Positions 9,183 to 18,004 of a DNA stretch of 64,000 nucleotides are shown one piece after another. The stretch is from Ga0074130 sp964499485 (GTDB taxonomy: Bacteria; Pseudomonadota; Gammaproteobacteria; Burkholderiales; Rhodocyclaceae). A program made the position numbers and the translations under genes. Under the pieces are notes generated by a model. It was not told the DNA's origin. It made no database searches and was given only the letters and a program-made list of their open reading frames with translations. The stretch's first letter is position 1; the number at the start of each line of letters is the position of its first letter. Location: contig CAZCLF010000003.1 of NCBI GenBank assembly GCA_964499485.1, positions 82,890 to 146,889 on the forward strand. Reading direction: 5' to 3'.

Positions 9183-10346
9183 GTGAGCGAAGCCGAAAAG
9201 CCGCCGTACTGGCGGCTTTCTTCTTTTTACTTCTTCTATTTTGCCTTTATCGGCGCGTACAACTCGTATTTCGGGTTGTATCTGCAGTCGCTTGAGTTCT
9301 CCGCGCTGATGATCGGCATCGTGATCTCGATGATGCAGATCATGCGCATCTTCGCGCCGTATCTATGGGGTTCGCTGGCGGATCGTTGGGGGCGACGAAC
9401 ACCTCTGATTCGTCTGTCAGTTGCAATGGGACTGCTGTGCTTCATTCCATTGTTTTTTATCGAACAGTTCGGCCCCATGTTGGCGGTGATTGCCGTGCTG
9501 GCCTTGTTCTGGAGTGCGGCATTGCCCCTGACGGAATCGCTGACGTTGGAGCATTTGCGCACGCAGCCAGAACGCTATGGGCGTATTCGTTTGTGGGGCT
9601 CGCTGGGCTTTATTGTTGTTGTTGCCACGGTTGGGACACTGCTTGATCACTCGCCAGCGGTGGCCGTGTTGTGGAGTTGTGTGCTCCTGTTGGCGGGGAC
9701 TGCCGTGACCGCGCTGTTTATGCCGGAAACACAGGTATCGCATGTTAGTCATGCCGCTGAACCTTTGCTCCCGTTGCTTAGGCGGCCAGAAGTGATGTGT
9801 GTGCTGGCGGCTTGCTTCTTCATGTCGGTGGCACATGGCCCGCTGTATGTTTTCTATTCAATCCACTTGGTCGATCACGGTTACAGCAAGACGGTAGTGG
9901 GGCTGCTCTGGGCGCTGGGTGTGGTGGCTGAGATAGTGGTCTTCATCTACATGCCGCAAATCCTGCGCCGCTGGTCCTTGCGCGGGTTGTTCTTATTCAG
10001 TTTTGCCGCGGCGGGGCTGCGTTTCCTGCTGATTGCTTGGGGTGTGGAGTCGCTGGTGCTGGTATTGTTTGCGCAAATTCTGCATGGGGCGACCTTTGGG
10101 GTGTGCCATGCCACCGCGATGTCCGCGCTGAGTCGCTGGTTTGGCTCTCGCCATCAGGGGCGCGTGCAAGGACTTTACGGGAGCGTCTCTTTTGGTGCGG
10201 GTGGTCTGATCGGTTCGCTGATTAGCAGCTGGTTATGGCAACCCATTGGCGCCAGCTGGGTTTATAGCTTTGCTGCACTCGCTGGGACGTGCGGATTGTT
10301 GTTGATTTTCATTGGTCTGCCCAAAGCTACTTCCTATAAGGCGTAG
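9183..10346 (+). CDS. MFS transporter, HcaT/LacY-like (MFS_1_like)
   Basis: A 387-aa integral membrane protein with about 12 hydrophobic helices. The loop between helices 2 and 3 carries the MFS motif WGSLADRWGRRTPL. The N-terminal PPYWRLSSFYFFYFAFIGAY and the overall pattern resemble the HcaT (3-phenylpropionate) and nucleoside-transporter-like branch; the substrate cannot be assigned. I chose GTG at 9183 because translation from there starts with VSEAEKPPYWRL. A longer frame from 9093 would overlap aroC by 83 bp with a non-hydrophobic, arginine-rich extension. Probably co-transcribed with aroC. Confidence 0.8.
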   Translation: MSEAEKPPYWRLSSFYFFYFAFIGAYNSYFGLYLQSLEFSALMIGIVISMMQIMRIFAPYLWGSLADRWGRRTPLIRLSVAMGLLCFIPLFFIEQFGPMLAVIAVLALFWSAALPLTESLTLEHLRTQPERYGRIRLWGSLGFIVVVATVGTLLDHSPAVAVLWSCVLLLAGTAVTALFMPETQVSHVSHAAEPLLPLLRRPEVMCVLAACFFMSVAHGPLYVFYSIHLVDHGYSKTVVGLLWALGVVAEIVVFIYMPQILRRWSLRGLFLFSFAAAGLRFLLIAWGVESLVLVLFAQILHGATFGVCHATAMSALSRWFGSRHQGRVQGLYGSVSFGAGGLIGSLISSWLWQPIGASWVYSFAALAGTCGLLLIFIGLPKATSYKA

Positions 10347-10390
10347 AACTGCGCCGAATCAAGGCTTTGGATCGCCGGCGACAGCAGGTC

Positions 10391-10402
10391 TGTGACATAA
10401 TC
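10391..10402 (+). promoter_or_regulatory. Candidate extended -10 promoter of the leu operon
   Basis: TGACATAAT (TG-N-CATAAT) at 10394-10402, about 40 bp upstream of the leuC ATG. No good -35 box is seen at 16-18 bp, which fits an extended -10 promoter. Visual call only. Confidence 0.35.
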
Positions 10403-10442
10403 TAGGGTTCCCGCAAGCCATTTTCTGATCACCGGAATAGCC

Positions 10443-11849
10443 ATGCCGCAAACGCTTTACGACAAGCTCTGGCAGAACCACGTAGTCCATACCGAAGAGG
10501 ATGGTACCGCGCTGCTGTATATCGACCGTCATTTGGTGCACGAAGTCACCAGCCCGCAGGCTTTCGAAGGGCTGAAGCTCGCCAATCGCAAGCTGTGGCG
10601 CATCTCGTCCATTGTCGCTACGGCTGACCACAATACGCCGACCGATCACTGGGAGGAAGGCATCAAAGACCCCATCTCCCGTCTGCAGGTCGAGACGCTG
10701 GATGCCAACATCAAGGAGTTTGGTGCGCTCGCTTACTTTCCGTTTAAGGATGAGCGTCAGGGCATTGTTCACGTTATGGGGCCAGAAAATGGCGCCACGT
10801 TGCCCGGTATGACCGTGGTGTGCGGTGACTCTCACACCAGCACGCACGGCGCTTTTGCCTGTTTGGCGCACGGCATCGGTACGTCCGAAGTCGAGCACGT
10901 GATGGCAACGCAGTGTCTGCTACAAAAGAAATCTAAGTCCATGCTTGTGCGTGTCGATGGCAAGCTTGGTGCAGGCCTGTCAGGCAAAGATATCGCGCTG
11001 GCGATCATTGGCAAGATCGGTACCGCCGGTGGTACCGGTTATGCCATCGAGTTCGGCGGCGAAGCCATTCGTGCGTTGTCGATGGAGGGCCGCATGACGC
11101 TGTGCAATATGGCCATCGAGGCCGGTGCGCGTGCTGGCATGGTAGCAGTGGATGACAACACCATTAACTACCTCAAGGGTCGCCCTTTCGCGCCCAAGCC
11201 CGAGCAGTGGGATGCCGCCGTTGCGTATTGGCGCACGCTGGTGTCGGATGAGGGCGCTGAGTTCGATCGCGTGGTCGTGCTTGATGCGGCCGAGATCCAA
11301 CCGCAAGTCACGTGGGGGACCTCACCGGAAATGGTAACGACCATCGACGGTGCTGTGCCGTCGCCCGATGACTTTGCTGACCCAGTCAAGCGCGAGGGTG
11401 TGGCCCGTGCGCTCCAATACATGGGCCTGACGCCACGTACGCCGATGGCTGAAATTGCCATCGACAAGGTTTTCATCGGCTCCTGTACCAATTCACGGAT
11501 CGAAGATCTGCGTGAGGCTGCCGCTGTGGCCAAGGGCAAGCGTGTCGCTTCGAATGTGAAGTTGGCTATGGTCGTTCCAGGTTCTGGATTGGTCAAGCGC
11601 CAAGCTGAGGCTGAAGGTCTAGACAAAATATTTAAGGACGCCGGTTTTGAATGGCGTGAACCTGGCTGCTCAATGTGTCTGGCCATGAATGCCGACCGTT
11701 TGGAACCAGGGGAACGTTGTGCCTCGACCTCAAATCGTAATTTTGAAGGTCGCCAGGGCAATGGTGGTCGTACCCATTTGGTGAGTCCTGCAATGGCTGC
11801 AGCTGCGGCCATTACGGGGCATTTTTCTGATGTTCGTAAATTAAGCTGA
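10443..11849 (+). CDS. leuC: 3-isopropylmalate dehydratase large subunit
   Basis: With LeuD it isomerises 2-isopropylmalate to 3-isopropylmalate in leucine synthesis, using a 4Fe-4S cluster. The 468-aa length is normal. Cluster cysteines are visible in GSCTNSRIEDLR (near residue 346) and GCSMCLAMN (near residues 408-411). The N-terminal MPQTLYDKLWQNHVV and HLVHEVTSPQAFEGL are typical of the LeuC branch of the aconitase family. It heads a set read leuC, a small entericidin gene, leuD, leuB and then asd. Confidence 0.98.
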   Translation: MPQTLYDKLWQNHVVHTEEDGTALLYIDRHLVHEVTSPQAFEGLKLANRKLWRISSIVATADHNTPTDHWEEGIKDPISRLQVETLDANIKEFGALAYFPFKDERQGIVHVMGPENGATLPGMTVVCGDSHTSTHGAFACLAHGIGTSEVEHVMATQCLLQKKSKSMLVRVDGKLGAGLSGKDIALAIIGKIGTAGGTGYAIEFGGEAIRALSMEGRMTLCNMAIEAGARAGMVAVDDNTINYLKGRPFAPKPEQWDAAVAYWRTLVSDEGAEFDRVVVLDAAEIQPQVTWGTSPEMVTTIDGAVPSPDDFADPVKREGVARALQYMGLTPRTPMAEIAIDKVFIGSCTNSRIEDLREAAAVAKGKRVASNVKLAMVVPGSGLVKRQAEAEGLDKIFKDAGFEWREPGCSMCLAMNADRLEPGERCASTSNRNFEGRQGNGGRTHLVSPAMAAAAAITGHFSDVRKLS

Positions 11850-11865
11850 GCTAAAGGAGAGAAGC

Positions 11866-11982
11866 ATGCGTACTGTATTTGCTCTGGTTGTCGCGTTTGC
11901 CCTGGTTGGCTGCAATACCGTTGAAGGCGTTGGCAAGGACATCAAGAAGGGTGGCGAAGCCATCGAGAAGGCAGCCAAGTAA
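11866..11982 (+). CDS. Entericidin A/B family small lipoprotein
   Basis: A 38-aa product with a short N-terminal hydrophobic segment and a lipobox ALVGC, cleaved before Cys16. A lysine-rich amphipathic tail follows (VEGVGKDIKKGGEAIEKAAK). A strong AAAGGAGAG Shine-Dalgarno lies 5 bp before the ATG. The pattern is that of the entericidin EcnA/EcnB family of cell-envelope lipoproteins; in E. coli EcnA/EcnB act as an antidote/toxin pair. Here only one copy exists, between leuC and leuD, a place where such genes recur in betaproteobacteria. No tie to leucine synthesis is known. Confidence 0.85.
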   Translation: MRTVFALVVAFALVGCNTVEGVGKDIKKGGEAIEKAAK

Positions 11983-12051
11983 GACGCAAGACACTGTCTG
12001 TGAGGCTGCAGACACCGTTATGTTGAAAGTCAGTGAAGGGCTCGATTGCTC

Positions 12052-12690
12052 ATGAAGAAGTTCACCCAGCTGAATGGTTTGGTGGCGCCGTTGGATCGCG
12101 CCAATGTCGATACCGACGCCATCATTCCCAAGCAGTTCCTTAAGTCGATTAAGCGCTCGGGCTTCGGTCCCAACGCCTTCGATGAGTGGCGCTATCTCGA
12201 TCATGGCGAACCGGGGATGGACAACAGCAAGCGTCCGCTCAATCCTGATTTCGTTCTCAATAAGCCCCGTTATCAAGGCGCATCGGTACTGCTGGTACGC
12301 GATAACTTCGGTTGCGGCTCTTCGCGCGAGCATGCGCCGTGGGCGTTGGAGGATTACGGCTTCCGCGCCATCATTGGACCTAGCTTTGCCGATATTTTCT
12401 TCAACAACAGTTTCAAGAATGGCCTTTTGCCGATAAAGCTCCCAGAAGCCGAAGTTGATGTCATCTTCAAGCAGGTCGAAGAACATGTCGGTTACTCGCT
12501 GGACATTGATCTCGACAAGCAAACCATCACGCGACCTGATGGCAAGGTCATCGTTTTCGAGATCGATGGTTTCCGCAAGCATTGTTTGCTGAATGGTCTG
12601 GACGATATTGGCTTGACCCTACAAAAGGCCGATCTGATCAAGGCCTTCGAGGCAAAACGCCGCGCTGAGCAGCCGTGGCTGTTCGCTTGA
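12052..12690 (+). CDS. leuD: 3-isopropylmalate dehydratase small subunit
   Basis: The swivel-domain partner of LeuC, 212 aa. It shows NVDTDAIIPKQFLKSI and the GCGSSREHAPWAL motif, which carries substrate-binding serine and arginine residues. The ATG at 12052 gives the standard MKKFTQLNGLVAPLDR start; a TTG two codons earlier is less likely. It lies 69 bp after the entericidin gene and 40 bp before leuB. Confidence 0.97.
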   Translation: MKKFTQLNGLVAPLDRANVDTDAIIPKQFLKSIKRSGFGPNAFDEWRYLDHGEPGMDNSKRPLNPDFVLNKPRYQGASVLLVRDNFGCGSSREHAPWALEDYGFRAIIGPSFADIFFNNSFKNGLLPIKLPEAEVDVIFKQVEEHVGYSLDIDLDKQTITRPDGKVIVFEIDGFRKHCLLNGLDDIGLTLQKADLIKAFEAKRRAEQPWLFA

Positions 12691-12730
12691 ACCCTAAGCA
12701 TTTGTTTTAATCTTTACCGAAAGTTAGACC

Positions 12731-13786
12731 ATGAAAATCTGTGTGATGCCCGGTGACGGGATTGGCAAGGAAATTACGCCGCAAGCTGTGCGCGTGCTGC
12801 AAGCGTTGGGTATCAAGGCTGAGTACGAGGAAGCCCCTGTCGGTGGTGAAGGCTACCGTGCTGCGGGTCATCCGCTGCCCGAAGCCAGCCTGAAGCTGGC
12901 CAAGGAATCCGATGCCATTCTGTTTGGTGCCATTGGTGATTTCACACTCGACACGCTACCGCGCGAATTGCGCCCGGAACAAGCCATTCTTGGTCTGCGT
13001 CGCGAGCTCAATCTGTTCGCTAACTTCCGTCCTGCGCTGGTTTATCCAGAACTGGTGCATGCATCAAGCATGAAGCCGGAATTCATTTCCGGCCTCGATA
13101 TCCTGATCGTGCGTGAGCTGACCGGTGACATCTATTTCGGCCAGCCCCGTGCGATTCACACGCTGCCGAATGGCGAGCGTGAAGGCTACGACACCATGCG
13201 CTACAAGGAGTCGGAAATCCGTCGTGTTGCCCATGTTGCCTTCCAGGCTGCGCAGAAGCGCGGCAAGCGTCTGTGTTCGGTGGACAAGGCGAATGTGCTG
13301 GAAACCATGCAGCTGTGGCGCGAAACCGTGACCGAGATCGCCAAGGAATACCCAGATGTCGCTGTCGAGCACATGTATGTCGACAACGCCGCCATGCAGC
13401 TGATGAAGAAGCCTAAGCAGTTCGATGTGATTCTGACCGGCAATATGTTTGGTGACATTCTCTCGGATGCGGCTTCAATGCTGACCGGCTCGATCGGCAT
13501 GCTGCCATCGGCATCGTTGAACGAAGACAACTTTGGTCTGTACGAGCCTATCCACGGTTCGGCACCTGATATCGCTGGCAAGAACCTGGCGAATCCACTA
13601 GCCACCATTTTGTCGGCGGCGATGATGCTGCGTTACTCCTTCGGTATGGGCGCTGAAGCCGATCACATTGAAGCTGCAGTCAAGAAGGTGCTAGCGCAAG
13701 GCTACCGTACCGGCGACATCAATGAGCCGGGCGCCAAGCTGGTTGGCACGAAGGAAATGGGCGACGCGGTTCTGGCAGCATTGTAA
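12731..13786 (+). CDS. leuB: 3-isopropylmalate dehydrogenase
   Basis: Oxidatively decarboxylates 3-isopropylmalate to 2-oxoisocaproate with NAD+, in the cytoplasm. 351 aa, as expected. The family signature is seen at GNMFGDILSDAASMLTGSIG and at IHGSAPDIAGKNLANP (NAD-binding). The substrate-recognising arginines are in LRRELNLFANFRP. It is followed 25 bp later by asd, so the two are likely co-transcribed. Confidence 0.98.
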   Translation: MKICVMPGDGIGKEITPQAVRVLQALGIKAEYEEAPVGGEGYRAAGHPLPEASLKLAKESDAILFGAIGDFTLDTLPRELRPEQAILGLRRELNLFANFRPALVYPELVHASSMKPEFISGLDILIVRELTGDIYFGQPRAIHTLPNGEREGYDTMRYKESEIRRVAHVAFQAAQKRGKRLCSVDKANVLETMQLWRETVTEIAKEYPDVAVEHMYVDNAAMQLMKKPKQFDVILTGNMFGDILSDAASMLTGSIGMLPSASLNEDNFGLYEPIHGSAPDIAGKNLANPLATILSAAMMLRYSFGMGAEADHIEAAVKKVLAQGYRTGDINEPGAKLVGTKEMGDAVLAAL

Positions 13787-13811
13787 AAACTCGAATTAAA
13801 GAGACGTAAAA

Positions 13812-14927
13812 ATGAAGAAGGTTGGTCTGGTTGGTTGGCGCGGAATGGTCGGGTCGGTACTCATGCAGCGTATGCGTGAAGAGAAAGATTTCGATCTGAT
13901 TGATCCCGTGTTCTTCACCACGTCGAATGCCGGCGGGGCCGGACCGACTTTTGCCGAACTTGGCAGCAAAGGCGGTGCAGCACTGAAGGATGCAAACTCA
14001 ATCGCTGAGTTGTCGGCAATGGATGTCATCATCACCTGCCAAGGTGGCGACTACACCACTGAGATTTTCCCTAAGCTGCGCGCATCTGGCTGGAATGGTT
14101 ATTGGATTGATGCCGCTTCGACGCTGCGTATGGAAGATGATGCCGTCATCATTCTTGATCCCGTCAATCAAAATGTCATCGATGCAGCGCTGAAGCAGGG
14201 CGTGAAGAACTACATCGGTGGAAACTGCACCAACTCCATCATGCTCATGGGTGTGGGTGGTTTATTCCATGCTGGCTTGGTCGACTGGGTCAGCTCCATG
14301 ACCTACCAGGCGGCATCTGGCGGTGGCGCAAATCACATGCGTGAGCTCCTCAAGGGCATGGGTGTGATTCACGCGGCTGTGGCAGACGAGCTAGCGACGC
14401 CGGCTTCCGCCATTCTCGATATCGACAAGAAGGTGGCCAGCACCATCCGTGAGGATGTGCCGCACGAGTTTTTCCCAGCCCCCTTGGCCGGCGGCCTGAT
14501 TCCTTGGATCGACAAGCAGCTCGATAATGGCCAATCCAAGGAGGAGTGGAAGGGCCAGGCCGAAGTTAACAAGATTCTTGGTAATGCCACCCCAGTCCCG
14601 GTCGACGGTCTATGTGTTCGCATCGGTGCGATGCGCTGTCATAGCCTCGCACTGACGCTGAAGCTGAAGAAAGATCTCCCCTTGGACGAAATTGAACAGA
14701 TCATTCAGTCGGGCAATGACTGGGTGAAGTTCGTGCCGAACGAAAGAAGCATTACGGAACAGGAGCTTACTCCTGCGTCGATTACCGGCGGCCTGAAGAT
14801 CGGCGTAGGTCGTGTACGTAAGCTCAACATGGGCCCGGAATACGTATCCGCCTTCGTAATTGGCGATCAGCTTCTTTGGGGCGCTGCCGAACCCCTCCGC
14901 CGCATGTTGCGAATTCTCCTCAAGTAA
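13812..14927 (+). CDS. asd: Aspartate-semialdehyde dehydrogenase
   Basis: Reduces aspartyl-phosphate to aspartate semialdehyde with NADPH, the branch point to lysine/diaminopimelate, threonine and methionine. The 371-aa length fits the proteobacterial type. The NADP-binding start GLVGWRGMVGSVLMQRM and the catalytic cysteine in GGNCTNSIMLMG (near residue 136) are visible. Many proteobacterial enzymes have a V after CT in that motif; here it is N. QAASGGGANHMREL and the C-terminal RIGAMRCHSLALT (catalytic histidine) are present. The order leuB-asd-fimV-truA is the same as in pseudomonads. Confidence 0.97.
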   Translation: MKKVGLVGWRGMVGSVLMQRMREEKDFDLIDPVFFTTSNAGGAGPTFAELGSKGGAALKDANSIAELSAMDVIITCQGGDYTTEIFPKLRASGWNGYWIDAASTLRMEDDAVIILDPVNQNVIDAALKQGVKNYIGGNCTNSIMLMGVGGLFHAGLVDWVSSMTYQAASGGGANHMRELLKGMGVIHAAVADELATPASAILDIDKKVASTIREDVPHEFFPAPLAGGLIPWIDKQLDNGQSKEEWKGQAEVNKILGNATPVPVDGLCVRIGAMRCHSLALTLKLKKDLPLDEIEQIIQSGNDWVKFVPNERSITEQELTPASITGGLKIGVGRVRKLNMGPEYVSAFVIGDQLLWGAAEPLRRMLRILLK

Positions 14928-14960
14928 GCTTGGCGGATGAATTTCAGGTGGGGGTTTAGC

Positions 14961-14989
14961 TTGCATGGCTAACACCATGATGTTATTTT
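14961..14989 (+). promoter_or_regulatory. Candidate promoter of fimV
   Basis: TTGCAT, 17 bp, then TGT-TATTTT (extended -10) about 36 bp upstream of the fimV GTG. A modest match, called by eye in the 97-bp asd-fimV gap. Confidence 0.35.
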
Positions 14990-15024
14990 AAAAACCATCA
15001 TTCATTCCCGGGCGGGGAGGCACT

Positions 15025-17871
15025 GTGCCGAAAACAAGTACAAGATTTCCAGTCAAAGCGTCGGTTCTGGCCTTAGCCATCATGGGCCTGCCGCATTTCG
15101 CCAATGCGGCAGGAATCGGCAAGTTAACTGTGCTTTCTGCGCTAGGCCAGCCCCTGCGGGCTGAAATTGAAGTCTCGGCCACCAAGGATGAGCTCAACTC
15201 TCTTGCAGCGAAGATCGCAACCCAGGAACAATTCCGCCAGCAAGGCATGGATTTCAATGCTGCGGTTGCCTCGCTAAATCTGACGGTTGAAAAGCGCGCC
15301 AATGGCCAAGCCTATGTGCGCATGACCTCTGACCGTCCAATCAACGAGCCTTTCCTTGATGTACTGGTTGAGCTGTCGTGGGCATCAGGCCGCCTCGTGC
15401 GTGAGTACACCTTCTTGCTTGATCCGGTTGAGCTACCTCGCCCGGCGACTGCCAGTGTTACCGCACCCGGTGTGACCGCTGTCGCCGCTCAGGCTGTGCC
15501 CACTGTCGTTGAGACAACAAAGCCTGCCAAGCAGAGCAAGGCGAGTAAGAATGTCAGCGCTACCAAGCCTGAACCTACACCCAAGGTTGAAGCTGCGCCC
15601 CAACCTGCGCCTCCCCCAAAGGTAGAACCAGCGGCACCTACCCCCAAGATTGAGTCAGTCGCTGCTACAAGCGGGACAGGTCGCGAAGTAAAGCGCGGCG
15701 ACACGCTCGGAAAGATTGCCTCCGAAACCGCGCCTGATGGTGTCAGTCTTGACCAAATGATGGTGGCTTTGTTTAGCGCCAATCGCGATGCCTTCATCGG
15801 AGAGAACATTAACCGGCTGAAGACAGGGCGCATTCTGAATGTGCCTGATCGTGAAGCTGCGACGGCTGTTAGCGACAGCGAAGCTCGTAAGACGATTGCG
15901 ATCCACGCCCAGAATTTCAATGCCTATCGCCAGAAGTTAGCGGAAGCCGCAGCTGGCGGTGCTCCTGTCGAGGCTGCGTCAGCACAAAGCAGCAGTGGCA
16001 AGATTACCCCTAAGGTTGAAGACAAAGCACCAGCGCCTATCGCTGGCAAGGACAAGCTAGAAGTATCGAAGAATGAGGCAAGCAAGGCCGGTGCAAAGGC
16101 TGCTGCAGCTGCCGAAGAGGACAAGATTGCACGCGAGAAAGCGCTGAAGGAAGCGCAGTCTCGAGTGGCAGAGCTGGAAAAAAATGTTGCAGATCTCAAG
16201 AAGCTGAATGAGGTCAAGAGCCAGTCGCTGGCCGCCGCTGAAAAACAAGCACAGGCTGCAAAGGCCGCTGCACCTGCAGCAGCGCCAGTGGTTGCCGCCA
16301 AGCCTGTCGAGCCAGCGAAGCCAGAACCGACCAAGCCTGTAGAAGTTGCAAAGACTGAGGCGCCAAAGGTTGAGCCAGCTAAGGTTGAAGAACCTAAGCC
16401 GGCGCCTGTCGCCGAGCCGGCAAAGCCCGCAGAAGCAGAGGCCCCGGCAGCCAAGCCCGCAGAAGCAACGCCACCTCCGCCGCCGAAAAAGCCAGTAGTC
16501 GTTCTCCCTGATCCGGAGCCCGAACCAACCTTCATGGAAGAGTTCGGCCCCTTTGTGTATCTTGGCGGCGCGCTGGTTGCCTTGCTGGGCGGTTTCTTCG
16601 GCTTCCGCGAATGGAAACGTCGCAAGTCAATGGATTTGGATGCCTCCAGTCAGTTTGGCGAAACAAGCTCGACCAGCTCGGTCTTTGGTACGACAGGTGG
16701 TCAGAGTGTAGACACCAACAATGTCTCGATGGCCTCCGGATTTAGCCAAACCAGCTTGAGTGGTGACGAAGGGACCGCTGGCGTCGACCCGGTTGCAGAA
16801 GCTGAGGTGTACATGGCTTATGGCCGTGATGCTCAAGCTGAAGAAATCTTGCTTGAGGCGATCAAGGCTGAACCAACTCGTCAGGCAGTGCATCTCAAGC
16901 TGCTTGAACTCTACGCAGCACGTAAGAGCATCAAGCCGTTTGAAGAGGTTGCGCGCGACCTCAAAGAGCAAACCGGCGGTGCTGGTCCTAACTGGGACAA
17001 GGCTGCTGCCCTTGGGCAGGGGATTGATCCAGGTAATCCGCTCTACAGCGGTGCTCCTAAGGCTGGCGAAGGCCTGGACGATACCGGAGCCTTTGGTGCA
17101 TTTGGGACCAGTACTGTGATCATGCCGCCTGGCCAACTGGCCAAAATGGCTGCAGAAGGCTTTGATCCGTCGACGGCTGATACATTGGTAATAGATACGG
17201 CAGATGCACCTGTTGTTGAAGAAGCGGTGGCTGATGCGAGCGAAGGTTTTGACCTCGACCTTGGTGCTGCTGAGCCTGTCGTTGAGATGACAGCGCCTGA
17301 AGCCGTGACACTGGATTTTGATCTGGATCTGGGCGCGGATGACAGTGCTTCTGCAAACACAGATATTGCAGCCTTGGATCTGGAAGTGCCTTCAATCAGC
17401 CCTGAGCCTGCATCAGCTGCGCCTGCGTTGGATATCGAATTTGATCTCGACCTCCCTGCGCCTACCCCAGCGGTTGAGACGCCTGCAGCCTCCATGCCGG
17501 GTAACAGTGTTGATTTTGATTTCAATCTGGATGCCCCTGCGGCTGAGCCTGTTGTCGAAGCTGCCGCTGGCCCTGACGTAGGATCACTGGCGCCGACTGT
17601 CGATTTCTCCGCTATCAGCCTAGACCTCGACACCCCCGCGGCTACACCCGAGCCTGCGCCCGCTGTCGATGCCACACCACCGGTGATTGAGATCCCATCT
17701 GCTGATGAGGACGATAATCCTGAAGTCACGACCAAGCTTGAGTTGGCCCAGGCTTATGAGGAGATGGGTGACAAAGAAGGTATGCGCGAGCTACTGCAAG
17801 AGGTGTTGGCTGAGGGCAATGCAGCGCAGCAAGAGTTGGCACGTAACAAGCTGGCTGAGCACGGCCTCTGA
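15025..17871 (+). CDS. fimV: FimV/TspA-like pilus-assembly and polarity protein
   Basis: A 948-aa inner-membrane protein starting at GTG. Parts in order: a signal-like hydrophobic segment (about 10-30); the conserved FimV periplasmic domain (about 31-135); a Lys/Pro/Ala/Glu-rich linker; a LysM peptidoglycan-binding domain (about 219-272); a coiled-coil-like segment (about 365-412) and a second Pro/Lys-rich region. One transmembrane helix (about 504-529) follows. The cytoplasmic part contains a TPR-like unit (about 590-645), acidic DFDLDLG-type repeats (about 735-880) and the FimV C-terminal cap (about 895-948). FimV-family proteins anchor at cell poles and promote type IV pilus function and twitching. 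Position between asd and truA is conserved. Confidence 0.92.
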   Translation: MPKTSTRFPVKASVLALAIMGLPHFANAAGIGKLTVLSALGQPLRAEIEVSATKDELNSLAAKIATQEQFRQQGMDFNAAVASLNLTVEKRANGQAYVRMTSDRPINEPFLDVLVELSWASGRLVREYTFLLDPVELPRPATASVTAPGVTAVAAQAVPTVVETTKPAKQSKASKNVSATKPEPTPKVEAAPQPAPPPKVEPAAPTPKIESVAATSGTGREVKRGDTLGKIASETAPDGVSLDQMMVALFSANRDAFIGENINRLKTGRILNVPDREAATAVSDSEARKTIAIHAQNFNAYRQKLAEAAAGGAPVEAASAQSSSGKITPKVEDKAPAPIAGKDKLEVSKNEASKAGAKAAAAAEEDKIAREKALKEAQSRVAELEKNVADLKKLNEVKSQSLAAAEKQAQAAKAAAPAAAPVVAAKPVEPAKPEPTKPVEVAKTEAPKVEPAKVEEPKPAPVAEPAKPAEAEAPAAKPAEATPPPPPKKPVVVLPDPEPEPTFMEEFGPFVYLGGALVALLGGFFGFREWKRRKSMDLDASSQFGETSSTSSVFGTTGGQSVDTNNVSMASGFSQTSLSGDEGTAGVDPVAEAEVYMAYGRDAQAEEILLEAIKAEPTRQAVHLKLLELYAARKSIKPFEEVARDLKEQTGGAGPNWDKAAALGQGIDPGNPLYSGAPKAGEGLDDTGAFGAFGTSTVIMPPGQLAKMAAEGFDPSTADTLVIDTADAPVVEEAVADASEGFDLDLGAAEPVVEMTAPEAVTLDFDLDLGADDSASANTDIAALDLEVPSISPEPASAAPALDIEFDLDLPAPTPAVETPAASMPGNSVDFDFNLDAPAAEPVVEAAAGPDVGSLAPTVDFSAISLDLDTPAATPEPAPAVDATPPVIEIPSADEDDNPEVTTKLELAQAYEEMGDKEGMRELLQEVLAEGNAAQQELARNKLAEHGL

Positions 17872-17896
17872 TTTAGACTTGGGTTTTGTAGTTTCT

Positions 17897-17932
17897 AACG
17901 GCTACGACGAACTGTCGTAGCCGTTTTGTTTT
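17897..17932 (+). terminator. Rho-independent terminator after fimV
   Basis: A perfect 12-bp stem (AACGGCTACGAC / GTCGTAGCCGTT) with a GAACT loop, followed by TTGTTTTG. It lies 25 bp after the fimV stop. Confidence 0.88.
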
Positions 17933-18004
17933 GATGAATTCGTGTTTGCTCGATACGGCTTATTAGCTGATTGGTTGACAGCGGAAATTCTGGAGAATGC
18001 AGGC

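Noticed and set aside
15924..16625. Open frame of 233 codons antisense to fimV
   Set aside because: It mirrors the Ala/Lys/Pro-rich codons of the fimV linker, giving a Ser/Gly/Ala-only product without family features.
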